This document shows, in pieces, positions 16,401 to 24,194 of a stretch of 44,291 nt of DNA (positions are counted from its first letter, which is position 1; every line of letters begins with the position of its first letter). The notes beneath the pieces were generated by a model, which saw nothing but the letters and a program-made list of their open reading frames with translations, did not search any database and had not been told where the DNA came from. The DNA is from Streptomyces sp. Isolate_45 (GTDB taxonomy: Bacteria; Actinomycetota; Actinomycetes; Streptomycetales; Streptomycetaceae), in contig NZ_JANFAK020000064.1 of the NCBI RefSeq assembly GCF_024721315.2, positions 1 to 44,291 on the forward strand, in the 5' to 3' direction. The translations under genes were made by a program, and so were the position numbers.

Positions 16401-16735
16401 TGCGCGGCGACGACGGTGCCCAGGGCGCTCTGCAGCCGGTCGACGTCCCAGTGGCCCTCGATCTCGTGGAAGACGTGGCTGGCGACGTCCCCGATCTCGA
16501 AGACTCCGCTGCGGCCGGCGTAGTAGCCGCGCTGGAGGGGGGTGAGGGGGAAGCCGGGGCCGTGTTCGGCCTCGCGGGCGAGGTGGGCGACGAGGGCGGG
16601 CTTGGCGGCCTTGACGCGGGAGATGAACTCGGGGTCCATCCGGTCGCGGTTGCCCTGGAGGCGCAGGTCGCCGTCGGTGAGGGTGACGGACAGCCCGCGG
16701 CGGCCCATTTCGCGCAGCAGCTGGAGGTGGTTCAT
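13433..16735 (-). CDS. NRPS module: TubC docking, Cy, A, T
   Basis: The protein is 1100 aa. Residues 1-52 look like a TubC-type N-terminal docking domain. Residues 62-490 form a condensation-superfamily domain with heterocyclisation (Cy) features: Leu-Thr-Pro-Leu-Gln with Tyr-Tyr-x-Gly-Arg at 65-75, Asp192-x4-Asp197-x2-Ser200 replacing HHxxxDG, and Ser-Gln-Thr-Pro-Gln-Val-Trp. The A domain (about 505-1010) has Thr-Ser-Gly-Thr-Thr-Gly, and I read its specificity positions by alignment as D-L-W-N-M-S-L-I-W-K. This is close to cysteine codes (DLYNLSLIWK). A T domain ends the protein (Gly-Gly-Asp-Ser). There is no thioesterase domain. It overlaps the cupin-MetRS-carrier gene by 4 nt. It likely condenses and perhaps cyclises Cys, or less likely Ser, with a carrier-bound acyl partner. 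Confidence 0.88.
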   Translation of the reverse strand: MNHLQLLREMGRRGLSVTLTDGDLRLQGNRDRMDPEFISRVKAAKPALVAHLAREAEHGPGFPLTPLQRGYYAGRSGVFEIGDVASHVFHEIEGHWDVDRLQSALGTVVAAHSALRSRFLSPDRQVTEHGEHTPRIGVLDLRAHDPRQQELIRTELREMRSHQVLPADQAPLLTADVTLLADDRMVLHVGHDGLVMDGISMFLFFRAWWHAYRSPTAEAPEELPFEDYVAALETARDRAPARRSRDYWTARADDLAPHPDLPLRAAPAALSGSRFTQRAVRLDRTAWTALKDRAAEAGLTPSALLLAAYAETLATWGAGERFTLTTTVANRPPIHPRIFEAIGPFSDTLLVEAATDRTLTFAERARALQRQLHTDMDHRHFSGIEVLKELARRRGGLAGARMPYTFNSAIGHVSSEVDGSTLELFGKEVFSVSQTPQVWLNAFAMEQHGGLVVQLDGLDELFCEGLLDDLAHGYTTLLETLVDARAWQRHGFDLLPPAQRARRLAANDTAVALPDEMLGDAIVTRAARTPGAPAILTADRTVGYGELLHRAATAAGWLRAHGVGRGELVGLVMRRGPEQIIGILATVLAGAAYLPVDAGLPAARQEYMLADGRVRCVLTDTAPPDTGPLAALATLDLTGPASGRAEVPDRLPGSHPDDLAYVLYTSGTTGAPKGVMVTHRNVANVVADCHTRFRITPGDRFFAISAFNFDLSVWDVFGALSAGAALVMPDHDKAVDTAHWLDLCRLHGVTVWNSVPAIAGLLHDQARTDGAAPPALRLVMMSGDRIPPELPAALRTMTPGLEVVSLGGPTETTIWNILHPVGEDEDGSESIPYGRPNANNRAYVLDRDGLDAPDWVTGEIVAAGTGLARGYWGDEQRTAERFFTDPVRGERLYRTGDLGRYLPDGNIQILGRSDFQIKINGYRIEAGEVETRLAALAEVTRAVVAAHGNRLVAHLVPAGSHRPHLTEVRRALRADLPDYMLPAAVIWHGSLPLTKNGKVDRTKLVALGAEDPAAPAPQAGGSAPATQAEKILCDIWSTVLRRPDVGALDTLASLGGDSIAAARILTAARKRFGVTLTLDRFAEVDTVRAMAAVLRPEVPR

Positions 16736-19020
16736 CGGGGCTCTCCCGAGGTCAGGGCGGCGACGGCGGCGGGTTCGGCGCGTTCGGCGATGACGGCGGC
16801 CAGTTCGGCGAGGGTGCCGCCGTGCAGGAGTTCGTCCATGGACAGGTCGACGTCGAGGGCGTCGAGGATCTGGTACTGGACGGTGACGGCCTGGAGGGAG
16901 CCGGCGGCGAGCTGGGTCAGGGTGCGGTCGGCGATCGGCTCGTCGTCGCCGAGCCGCAGGACGGTGCGGGCGACCTGGGTGAGCCAGGGCGTCAGGGCGG
17001 GTTCGGCGTCCGGTGCGGCGTCCGGTGCGGCGTCGGGCGACGGCCGGAAGAACACGGCGTCGGCGAGGGCGACGGCGCTGCCGGGGGTGAGGAGTTCGAC
17101 GGTACGGGGCCACTCGCTCGGGGTGTCCCGGCCGAGGGCGGCGGCCAGCCGGGCGGCGAAGCGGGGCATGACGGGGGCGGCGGCGTGCGCGAGGAGGCGG
17201 GCGGCCGCCAGTTCGAGGGCGATGGCGGTGCGGTTCTCCGCCTCCCATCCCGGGGTGTCGGTGAGGAGGCCTTCGGCGCGGCCGAAGCGGACGGTGTCGC
17301 GGACGATGCCGTCGAGTTCGGCGGCGGCCTGGTTGAGGGAGAAGGCGTCGTTCTCCAGGGCCGCGGTGACGGCGGAGAGGCGGGTCCCGAGCCGGGCGAG
17401 GAACGCGGAGTGCTCGGGCGTCCAGTTGCCGGCGTCGGGGGCGCGGCCGGCGTGGTGCTTGGCGACGCGGGCTCCGAGGTCGGTCAGCCAGTGCTGCCAG
17501 GTGCCGATGAGGGTGTCGTTCAGGGTGGCCTCGTAGGCGGTGCGCGTGTAGTCGGTGCGCAGGCCCTCGGGGCGGGTGGCGGCGAGGAAGTAGCGGACGG
17601 CGTCGACGGTGTCGGGGCCGAGGACGTCCTTGCCCCAGATGGCGTGCCGGCGGCTGGTGGAGAACTTGGCGCCTTCGAGGAGGTAGAACTCGTTGACGTG
17701 GTAGTCGATGTCGGGGTTCCAGCCGGGGAAGGCGAGCTGGTAGAGCACCGGGTAGAGCACCGAGTGGTAGAAGCTGTTGTCGTAGCCGAAGAAGTGGACG
17801 ATCTTCCAGTCGCGTTCGGGGTCGGCGGCGCGCCAGGGCCGGCCGAGGCGGGCGCCCAGGGACTGGATGCCGTGCAGGAACCCGTAGCTCATCTCGGGCC
17901 AGACCCAGATGACCTGGCCCTCGGTGTCCCCCTCGCGGGGTTCCACGCCCCAGGTCGAGGGGTGGGTGAGGGGGATGTCCACGCGGGGGCGGCGGAAGAG
18001 GCGGTCGGCGAGTTCGCGGAGCCGGGCGGGGACGCGGCCGGTGCGGTGGTGGGCGCGGACCTCGGTGGCGAAGGTGTGCAGGGGCAGGGTCCAGCGGGCG
18101 GCCGGGGCGGTGCGGGGCGCGGCGGCGGAGACGGTGGAGCGCGGGTCGGTGAGGTCGGTGACGGTGTTGGGTTCGCCGCATTCCTCGCAGATGTTCCCGT
18201 TGGTGGGGTTGCCGCAGCCGGGGCAGCCGCCCTTGACGTCGGACTCGTAGAGGTACTGGCCGGTCGTGGCGTCGTGCAGGGCGTCCTGTTCGGTGACGGT
18301 GACCTCGCCGGAGGCGACGACGCGGCCGAAGAAGTCCCGCAGGCCCTCGCGGTAGCCGGGGTCCTGGTCGGTGACCGTGTACTGGTCGAGGGGTATGTCC
18401 ATCAGCCGCAGGGTTTCGGCGATCTCGGCGCTGTAGTGCGCGGCGGTCTCGGCGGGGGTGCGGCCGTCGGCGCGGGCGGCGCCGAGGACGTAGCTCTGGT
18501 AGTCGTCGCTGCCGGTGAGGTGGTAGGCCTCGGCGCCGTTCATGCGCTGGTAGCGGGTGAAGGCGTCGGCGCCGAGGTAGGGGCCGCCGAGGTGGCCGAG
18601 GTGCAGGTCGCCGTTGGGGGTGGGCGGGGTGGAGAAGACGAAGACGGGCCGGTCGCCGAAGCCCTTGCGGGCGGGGTTCGCCGCGGAGGTCGCGGCCCGT
18701 TCGGCGTCGCGCCAGTACTGGGTGAAGAAGACGAGGTCGCCGGCGTCGGGGCCGCCGGTGTTCTCCAGGACGTGGGACTCGAACGGTTCGAAGAGGACGA
18801 CGGTGCCGGGGGCGGCGGGGTGGCGTTCGCCGTCGATGACGAACTCGCCCCGCCCGGCGGTGATCACGAACAGTTCGGTCTCGTCGTGGCGGTGGTGGTC
18901 GGTGGCCCGGCCGGGTGCGATGCGGCCCCAACCGGCGGGTGTGCCGAGGCCCTCCACACCGCTCATGTCGATGCCGAACGCCTGCTCCAGGACGTCGGCG
19001 TCATAACTGGCGATGATCAT
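16732..19020 (-). CDS. Cupin-MetRS hydrazine synthetase fused to a carrier domain
   Basis: The 762-aa protein has three parts. Residues 1-105 are a cupin with His43-x-His45, Glu49 and His83 as the zinc ligands. Residues 120-645 are a methionyl-tRNA-synthetase-like domain with HLGH (140-143), two Cys pairs (266/269, 278/281) and KFSTS (452-456, KMSKS-like). A linker with Pro-Asp-Ala-Ala repeats (661-674) leads to a carrier-like domain (about 675-748) with a Gly-Ser-Leu site at Ser708. Cupin-MetRS proteins such as Spb40 activate glycine and join it to N6-hydroxylysine, forming an N-N bond. The lysine N-hydroxylase and FAD oxidase of that pathway are the next genes upstream. The added carrier domain is unusual and could hold the amino acid or product on a pantetheine arm. 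ATG 19020 is supported by GAAAGG. Confidence 0.88.
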   Translation of the reverse strand: MIIASYDADVLEQAFGIDMSGVEGLGTPAGWGRIAPGRATDHHRHDETELFVITAGRGEFVIDGERHPAAPGTVVLFEPFESHVLENTGGPDAGDLVFFTQYWRDAERAATSAANPARKGFGDRPVFVFSTPPTPNGDLHLGHLGGPYLGADAFTRYQRMNGAEAYHLTGSDDYQSYVLGAARADGRTPAETAAHYSAEIAETLRLMDIPLDQYTVTDQDPGYREGLRDFFGRVVASGEVTVTEQDALHDATTGQYLYESDVKGGCPGCGNPTNGNICEECGEPNTVTDLTDPRSTVSAAAPRTAPAARWTLPLHTFATEVRAHHRTGRVPARLRELADRLFRRPRVDIPLTHPSTWGVEPREGDTEGQVIWVWPEMSYGFLHGIQSLGARLGRPWRAADPERDWKIVHFFGYDNSFYHSVLYPVLYQLAFPGWNPDIDYHVNEFYLLEGAKFSTSRRHAIWGKDVLGPDTVDAVRYFLAATRPEGLRTDYTRTAYEATLNDTLIGTWQHWLTDLGARVAKHHAGRAPDAGNWTPEHSAFLARLGTRLSAVTAALENDAFSLNQAAAELDGIVRDTVRFGRAEGLLTDTPGWEAENRTAIALELAAARLLAHAAAPVMPRFAARLAAALGRDTPSEWPRTVELLTPGSAVALADAVFFRPSPDAAPDAAPDAEPALTPWLTQVARTVLRLGDDEPIADRTLTQLAAGSLQAVTVQYQILDALDVDLSMDELLHGGTLAELAAVIAERAEPAAVAALTSGEPR

Positions 19021-20207
19021 GTCGTGGCCTTTCGCGGGACCGGGAGGGACGGAAGGGACGGAAGGGAGGAGGGGGACGGCAGGGACGGGATCAGGTCGGC
19101 GGCGCGGGCGGCGAGCGCCGGGGCGAGGCGGTAGCCGGAGCCGCCGGCCGCGCCCGCGAACAGGAGCCGGCCGTAGGGGTCGAGCGGGGTGACGACCGGG
19201 GTGCCGCCGGCCCCGTACGCGTCGCAGAAGACCCGGCCCGACCGGCAGTGGGCGGCCAGGCCCGGGGCGTAGCGGGTGAGCAGGGCGCGGGCCTCGCGCA
19301 GGTGGCCGTCGGTGAGGGAGGGGTCGACGGTGTCGGGGTCGACGTCCCACTCCTGGCAGGTGTAGCTGAACAGCCAGTGGCCCCGGTGGTGCAGGGGCAG
19401 CAGGAAGGCGTCCTCGGTGTGCAGGACGACGGCCCGGTCGTCGGGGGCGCAGGGCACCTCGATGTGCAGGGCGACGATCTTCTTGACGCGGGCACCGAGC
19501 GGCGCGACGAGTTCCCGCCAGGCGGGCGCGGCGAGCCAGGGCCCCGGGGCGAGGACGACGTGGCCGGCGTCGAGGGTGGCGCCGCCGGTGAGGGTCAGGC
19601 GGGTGCCGCCGGGGCCGGAGGCGAGGGCGGTGACCTCGACGCCCTCCCGGAAGGCCACGGCCGGGCGCAGTTCGGCGGCGAGGCCTTGGGTCAGGGCGTG
19701 GACGTCGGCGTACTGGCAGCCGTCGCCCTCCCAGGCGCCGTGGCCCCGGGGCAGGGCGGGGACGGCGGCCGGCAGGTCGGCGGTCCAGCGGAGCTTGGCC
19801 TCGGGGAGGTAGACCTCGCGCAGCTGTTCCTCGGCCTGCTCCGGTGCGAGCACCGTCATCCCGAGCGGGTGGATGGGCAGGTCGGGGCGGGCCGTGCGGA
19901 GGTCCTCGTAGAAGCGTTGGCTCTCGGCGGCCAGCGCGCGGACGGTTTCGTTCGCGCCGCGCGGGAAGTGCAGTCCGGCGGAGCGGCGGGTGGCGCCGCA
20001 GCCGGTCATGTCGCGGTCGAGGACGGTGACGGTGGCGCGGGGGTCCCGGGCGAGTACCTCGCGGGCGATGAGGACGCCGAGTATCCCGGCGCCGACGACG
20101 GCCACGTCGGTACGGGCCCGGGCGGGCCCGCCGGCGCCCCCGCCGGAGACGGCGGACGCGGCGGACCCGGTGGGTATGCCGGGGGCGTCGGTGCGGTCGG
20201 CCGGCAT
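19017..20207 (-). CDS. FAD-dependent oxidoreductase, glycine-oxidase/DAO family
   Basis: The 396-aa flavoprotein has the dinucleotide-binding motif Val-Val-Gly-Ala-Gly-Ile-Leu-Gly near residue 38 and a DAO-type fold with Arg-Arg-Ser-Ala-Gly after the first FAD block. The C-terminal Gly-Ala-Ala-Gly-Gly-Ser-Gly-Tyr flavin-contact stretch is intact. In the s56-p1 pathway a DAO-family enzyme (Spb39) cleaves the lysine-glycine hydrazine, releasing hydrazinoacetic acid and 2-aminoadipate semialdehyde. The same order of N-hydroxylase, DAO and cupin-MetRS genes supports this role here. Both gene ends overlap neighbours by 4 nt. The C-terminal 25 residues are a Ser/Leu/Pro repeat tail, probably disordered. 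Confidence 0.85.
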   Translation of the reverse strand: MPADRTDAPGIPTGSAASAVSGGGAGGPARARTDVAVVGAGILGVLIAREVLARDPRATVTVLDRDMTGCGATRRSAGLHFPRGANETVRALAAESQRFYEDLRTARPDLPIHPLGMTVLAPEQAEEQLREVYLPEAKLRWTADLPAAVPALPRGHGAWEGDGCQYADVHALTQGLAAELRPAVAFREGVEVTALASGPGGTRLTLTGGATLDAGHVVLAPGPWLAAPAWRELVAPLGARVKKIVALHIEVPCAPDDRAVVLHTEDAFLLPLHHRGHWLFSYTCQEWDVDPDTVDPSLTDGHLREARALLTRYAPGLAAHCRSGRVFCDAYGAGGTPVVTPLDPYGRLLFAGAAGGSGYRLAPALAARAADLIPSLPSPSSLPSLPSLPVPRKATT

Positions 20208-21535
20208 CAGGCGCTCCACCGTTCGTCCTGGGGGGCCTTCGACGACCACTCGATGAAGGAGGACAGTTGCTCGTCGCCGCGTACGCCGCACAGCCGGTCG
20301 GCGATGCGCCGGCTGCGCCAGGCGTTGAGGCTGAGGTTGGGGTCGGCGAGACCCCGCTGGCCGCGGACGCCGTTCTGGACGAAGATCCGGCGGTCGGCGG
20401 GGCCGTCCCAGCGGACGGCGTAGTCCTCGTCGACGCGCAGTTCGTCGCCCTCGCGCTCCAGGCGGTCGGCGACGGGGGCGAGGAAGTCCATGGTGGCGGG
20501 CCGGTAGCCGGTCGCCCAGACGACGATGTCCGCCTCGAACTTCTCGACGGAGTCGGGCTCGCCGGTGTGGCGGGCGCAGACCTCCCAGCCGCCGAACGGG
20601 CCGCGGCCGACGTCGAAGACGTCGCGGCCCGGGTGCAGGGCGACCAGGTCCTCGTTGCCCTCGACGAACCGGTGGACGTAGATGGTCTGGTAGATCTCCC
20701 GGAGGGTGGACTCGGAGATGCCGTCGCTGGTCAGGAGGTTGCGGGTGTTCAGCGACTGACGGCGTTCGCGGGGCAGTCCGTAGAAGTAGTCGGCGTGGCT
20801 GGGCATGTAGTAGTCGTTGGTGAAGGGCGAGTCGTCGATGGGGAAGTAGTTCGGCCGCCGGGAGATCCACGAGACGCGGCGGGGCAGCTCCCAACCGCTG
20901 CGGGAGATCAGGTCGAGGAAGGCCTCGGCGCCGGACTGGCCGCCGCCGATGACGACGACCCTCTTGCCGCCGACGTCGCGGGCCGCGCCCAGGTAGTCGG
21001 CGACGTGGAACTGGGTGGGGCCGAGGAGGCCCTCCCCCTGCGGCGGCACCCAGGGCCGGCTGCCGACGCCGACGACGACGTTGTCCGCGGTGACGGTGCG
21101 GCGGTCGGTGTGGACCGTGAACACGCCGCGGTCGTCGTCGAAGTCGACCTCGCGCACGCCCTCGCCGAAGACGACGTTCTCGTTGCGGCGGCTGGCCCAC
21201 GCCAGGTAGTTGCGGAACTCCAGCCTCGGTACGTCGTCGAACTGGGCGTTGAGGAAGTGGTAGACGCGGCCCTTGGCGTGCAGGTACGCCAGGAACGAGA
21301 AGGGGCTGGCCGGGTCGGCGAGGCTGACCAGGTCCTTGAACTGGGAGACCTGGAGCGTGGTGCCCGGGATCTGCTGGCCGTCGTGCCAGCCGAAGGACTC
21401 CTTGCGGTCGAGGAAGAGATTGGGTACGTCCGGCATGCTGTGCAGCAGCGACGCCAGACTGAGGTTGGCCGGGCCCACGCCGACGCCCAGGCAACGGACG
21501 TGCCTGGTGCCGGGCCGGAAGCTCTCGTGCCCCAT
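20207..21535 (-). CDS. L-lysine N6-monooxygenase (SidA/IucD family)
   Basis: The 442-aa protein is a flavin N-hydroxylating monooxygenase. It has the FAD motif Gly-Val-Gly-Pro-Ala-Asn near residue 20, Asp-Leu-Val with Pro-x-Ser-Pro-Phe in the substrate region, the NADPH motif Gly-Gly-Gly-Gln-Ser-Gly-Ala-Glu near 180, Phe-Thr-Asn-Asp-Tyr-Tyr-Met-Pro, and the Ala-Thr-Gly-Tyr motif near 353. The preferred ATG 21535 has GAGAGG upstream. An in-frame start at 21598 would add 21 residues. It should make N6-hydroxylysine, the substrate of the cupin-MetRS hydrazine synthetase two genes downstream. Ornithine N5-hydroxylation for a siderophore is the alternative, but the neighbours argue against it. Confidence 0.88.
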   Translation of the reverse strand: MGHESFRPGTRHVRCLGVGVGPANLSLASLLHSMPDVPNLFLDRKESFGWHDGQQIPGTTLQVSQFKDLVSLADPASPFSFLAYLHAKGRVYHFLNAQFDDVPRLEFRNYLAWASRRNENVVFGEGVREVDFDDDRGVFTVHTDRRTVTADNVVVGVGSRPWVPPQGEGLLGPTQFHVADYLGAARDVGGKRVVVIGGGQSGAEAFLDLISRSGWELPRRVSWISRRPNYFPIDDSPFTNDYYMPSHADYFYGLPRERRQSLNTRNLLTSDGISESTLREIYQTIYVHRFVEGNEDLVALHPGRDVFDVGRGPFGGWEVCARHTGEPDSVEKFEADIVVWATGYRPATMDFLAPVADRLEREGDELRVDEDYAVRWDGPADRRIFVQNGVRGQRGLADPNLSLNAWRSRRIADRLCGVRGDEQLSSFIEWSSKAPQDERWSA

Positions 21536-21601
21536 GGTCGGAACCTCTCGTTCGAATCGGTGATCAGCAGGAGGGGGAGCGGGGACGGTGGCGGACACCG
21601 C

Positions 21602-22852
21602 CTAGGCGGGGCGGGTGCGGACGGCGATCAGGCCGAACAGGGTGGCGAGCAGGGAGGCGGCGCCGACCAGCGGCCAGACCAGCGAGCCGAACTGGAGGAA
21701 GAGCCAGGTGCCGGCCATCGGCCCGAGGGCGGAGCCCAGGCCGAAGACGAACTGGAAGCTGCCGATGTAGCGGGAGCGCAGGGCCTCGGGCCCGGCGTTG
21801 GCCGGGTAGGCGAAGACGGCGGGGCCGCCGAGGATCTCGCCCAGGGACCAGACGAGCGTGCCGATGACGATGGCCGCCGGTCCGATCGGCAGTCCGTAGC
21901 AGGCGACGCCGGCGCCGACGAGGGCGAAGCCCAGGCCGATCGTGATCTTCAGGGGCCAGCGCTGCGAGACCTTGGTGACCAGCAGCTCGAAGGCGATGAC
22001 GATGACGCCGTTGAGCGCGACCGCGAAGGTGTACCAGAACAGCGCCAGCCGGGCCTCCTCCATGTAGAGGGGGAGGGTGGACAGGTACTGCATGTAGACG
22101 GCGGAGTGGAAGAAGGCCGCGACGAGGTAGAGCAGGTAGCGGCGGTCGCGCAGGACCGCGCCGTAGCCGCCGGTCCGTACGGGTGCCTGCGGCCGTACGG
22201 CGCCGGGTGCCGGCCGCGTCCGGGCGGGCAGGGTGGCGCGGGCGACCAGCGCGAAGGCCAGGGCGAGGGCGGCCTCGCCCCAGAACAGCAGCGTGTAGGT
22301 CCTCCCGCCCGCGTGGTAGAGCGCGTAGCCGAGCAGGGGCGCGGCGGTCGCTCCGACGTTGAGGCCGAAGCGGTACATCGCGAAGATCATGATCTGTCGG
22401 TCGCCGTCGGTCTGTTCGGCGAGGAGGGTCGCCGACGCCGGCCGGAACAGTTGGGCGCCCAGGCTGACGAGGGCGATCGCGACCAGCAGCGGCAGGAACC
22501 CGGGCAGGTAGAGCAGGGCGGCGGTGAGCAGGGCGGTGCTGCTCATCGACAGGACGGTGGCGCCGCGGATGCCGAGCCGGTCGGCGAGGGTGCCGCCGAC
22601 GAGCGAGCCGGCGACGGCGCCCGCCCCGTAGACGCCCAGCGCGATGACGGTGCGGCCCTTGGAGTGGCCCTCGGCGGTGAGGAAGAGGACGAGGAAGACG
22701 TGCAGGAAGCCGCCGAGCCGGTTGACGAGCACCCCGGCCAGTACGGTCTTCACCGCGCTCGGGGCCTCCTTGAAGGTGGTCCACACCCCGGGGGCCGGGG
22801 CGGGCGGGGCGGCTTCCCGTTCCGCTTCGACGGGCCGGACGTCAGTGCTCAT
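21602..22852 (-). CDS. MFS exporter
   Basis: The 416-aa protein has about 12 hydrophobic helices and a major-facilitator pattern. A Gly-Gly-x-Leu-Ala-Asp-Arg-Leu-Gly loop lies between helices 2 and 3, and similar Gly-rich breaks occur in the second half. The N terminus (about 30 residues) is soluble. The start overlaps the end of the ATP-grasp gene by 11 nt, so it belongs to the operon. It is the probable exporter, and perhaps self-resistance pump, for the cluster product. Confidence 0.88.
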   Translation of the reverse strand: MSTDVRPVEAEREAAPPAPAPGVWTTFKEAPSAVKTVLAGVLVNRLGGFLHVFLVLFLTAEGHSKGRTVIALGVYGAGAVAGSLVGGTLADRLGIRGATVLSMSSTALLTAALLYLPGFLPLLVAIALVSLGAQLFRPASATLLAEQTDGDRQIMIFAMYRFGLNVGATAAPLLGYALYHAGGRTYTLLFWGEAALALAFALVARATLPARTRPAPGAVRPQAPVRTGGYGAVLRDRRYLLYLVAAFFHSAVYMQYLSTLPLYMEEARLALFWYTFAVALNGVIVIAFELLVTKVSQRWPLKITIGLGFALVGAGVACYGLPIGPAAIVIGTLVWSLGEILGGPAVFAYPANAGPEALRSRYIGSFQFVFGLGSALGPMAGTWLFLQFGSLVWPLVGAASLLATLFGLIAVRTRPA

Positions 22853-24194
22853 CGGGGTCCTCCGGGTCGACGACGACGGTGACGGCGGCCCGGACGGCCC
22901 GCTCCAGTGCGTCGAGCCCTTCCGGGGTGGGCGCGTCGATCAGGAAGGTCACCGCCCGGTCGTCGGAGCAGGCGAGCGGCTGGAGCCGGGCGCCGGCCTC
23001 CTTCAGGACGAGCAGGGCGCGCAGCGCGGGCCCGTCCTGCGGCTCGCCGGGCGCGCAGTCGGGCCAGGTGCCGGCCTCGCCGACCCACTGGGGGCGCACG
23101 CCCGGCCAGTCGAGGGTGACGTCGGCGAGGCAGCCCGCCTCGTGTTCCAGGTAGACCTGGCGGGTGAAGCGCCGCGGCGGCGGGTAGTCGGCGCCCTCGC
23201 CGAGGGCGATCCGGATGATCTCCGGTTCCAGGGGTTGCCCGGTGGCGAGGTGGTAGAGGGCGACGAGGCCGTCCCCGGGGGTGCGGGCGGCGACCTCCAT
23301 CAGGCGGGGTTCGCCGTCCTCGCCGATGCGCCACTCGGCGTGGGCGATCCCGTCGCGGAAGCCGAGCACCTCCAGCATCCGGCGGTTGGCGGCCAGCAGG
23401 ACGGCGTCCTCGCCGGTGCCGGCGTTGGGGACGGAGTGGGCGAGCTCGACGAAGGTCCGGTCGCCGGACTCGGTGGTCTCCTTGCGGGTCACCGAGGTGA
23501 AGAGCGGCTCTCCGTGCTGGACGAGGGACTCGACCGAGTACTCCTGGCCGGTCACCTTCTCCTCGATCATCAGCGTCTCGTGCTCGGGGTACCGCGGCAG
23601 CAGCGCGCGCAGTTCGGCGGCGTCCGCGACGGCGACGACGCCCGAACTGGAGTGCCGGGTGGCGGGCTTGGCGACGACCGGGTAGTGCAGGGCGGACAGG
23701 TCGGCGTCCTCGCGGCCGCCGGGCGGCAGGACGAGGGTGGTGGGGCTGAACTCCTCCAGGTACCAGCGCTGGAGGTACTTGCTGCGGCACACGCGGGTGG
23801 CGCGCAGGCCCGGCCCGGGCAGGCCCAGGGCGTCGCACAGCAGGCCGGTCTGCTCGACGAGGGTCTCGCCGACGGCGTACGCGCCGCGGACGGTGTAGCG
23901 GCCGCGCCAGGCGCGGGCCCCGGCGACGAAGCCGGGGGTGAAGGAGCCGTCGAGGTCGAGGGAGCCGTCGACGTAGGCGATCTCGTCGATCAGGGAGGCC
24001 GGGTGCTCGGGGTCCTTGCGGGCGCGGCGGACGGCGTCGCGGTTCGTGTCGGGGGTGATGAGCAGGATCCGCAGGCCGCGGGCGGCGAGTTCCTCCAGGT
24101 AGCGGGGGTTGCGGCAGACGACCCGGAAGGCGCCGGTGAGGATGAACGCCTCCGGGAGGGCGGGGGCTTCGGGCAGGTGGGAGGGCTGCGTCAT
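22842..24194 (-). CDS. ATP-grasp ligase
   Basis: The 450-aa protein has an ATP-grasp layout like carboxylate-amine ligases. It has an N-terminal Rossmann-like part, then Pro-Val-Val-Ala-Lys-Pro-Ala near residue 170 (nucleotide lysine), Met-Ile-Glu-Glu-Lys-Val-Thr-Gly-Gln-Glu-Tyr-Ser, and a magnesium-binding His-Ala-Glu-Trp/Leu-Met-Glu-Val-Ala-Ala-Arg segment near 300-320. Such enzymes join a carboxylate to an amine through an acyl phosphate. ATG 24194 overlaps the saccharopine dehydrogenase stop by 4 nt. It could couple an amino acid to the N-N-containing unit or finish a dipeptide. Substrates are unknown. Confidence 0.88.
   Translation of the reverse strand: MTQPSHLPEAPALPEAFILTGAFRVVCRNPRYLEELAARGLRILLITPDTNRDAVRRARKDPEHPASLIDEIAYVDGSLDLDGSFTPGFVAGARAWRGRYTVRGAYAVGETLVEQTGLLCDALGLPGPGLRATRVCRSKYLQRWYLEEFSPTTLVLPPGGREDADLSALHYPVVAKPATRHSSSGVVAVADAAELRALLPRYPEHETLMIEEKVTGQEYSVESLVQHGEPLFTSVTRKETTESGDRTFVELAHSVPNAGTGEDAVLLAANRRMLEVLGFRDGIAHAEWRIGEDGEPRLMEVAARTPGDGLVALYHLATGQPLEPEIIRIALGEGADYPPPRRFTRQVYLEHEAGCLADVTLDWPGVRPQWVGEAGTWPDCAPGEPQDGPALRALLVLKEAGARLQPLACSDDRAVTFLIDAPTPEGLDALERAVRAAVTVVVDPEDPDEH

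Noticed and set aside
13415..17536. 1373-aa open frame on the plus strand
   Set aside because: Low-complexity Gly/Val/Glu shadow opposite the NRPS and the fusion gene.
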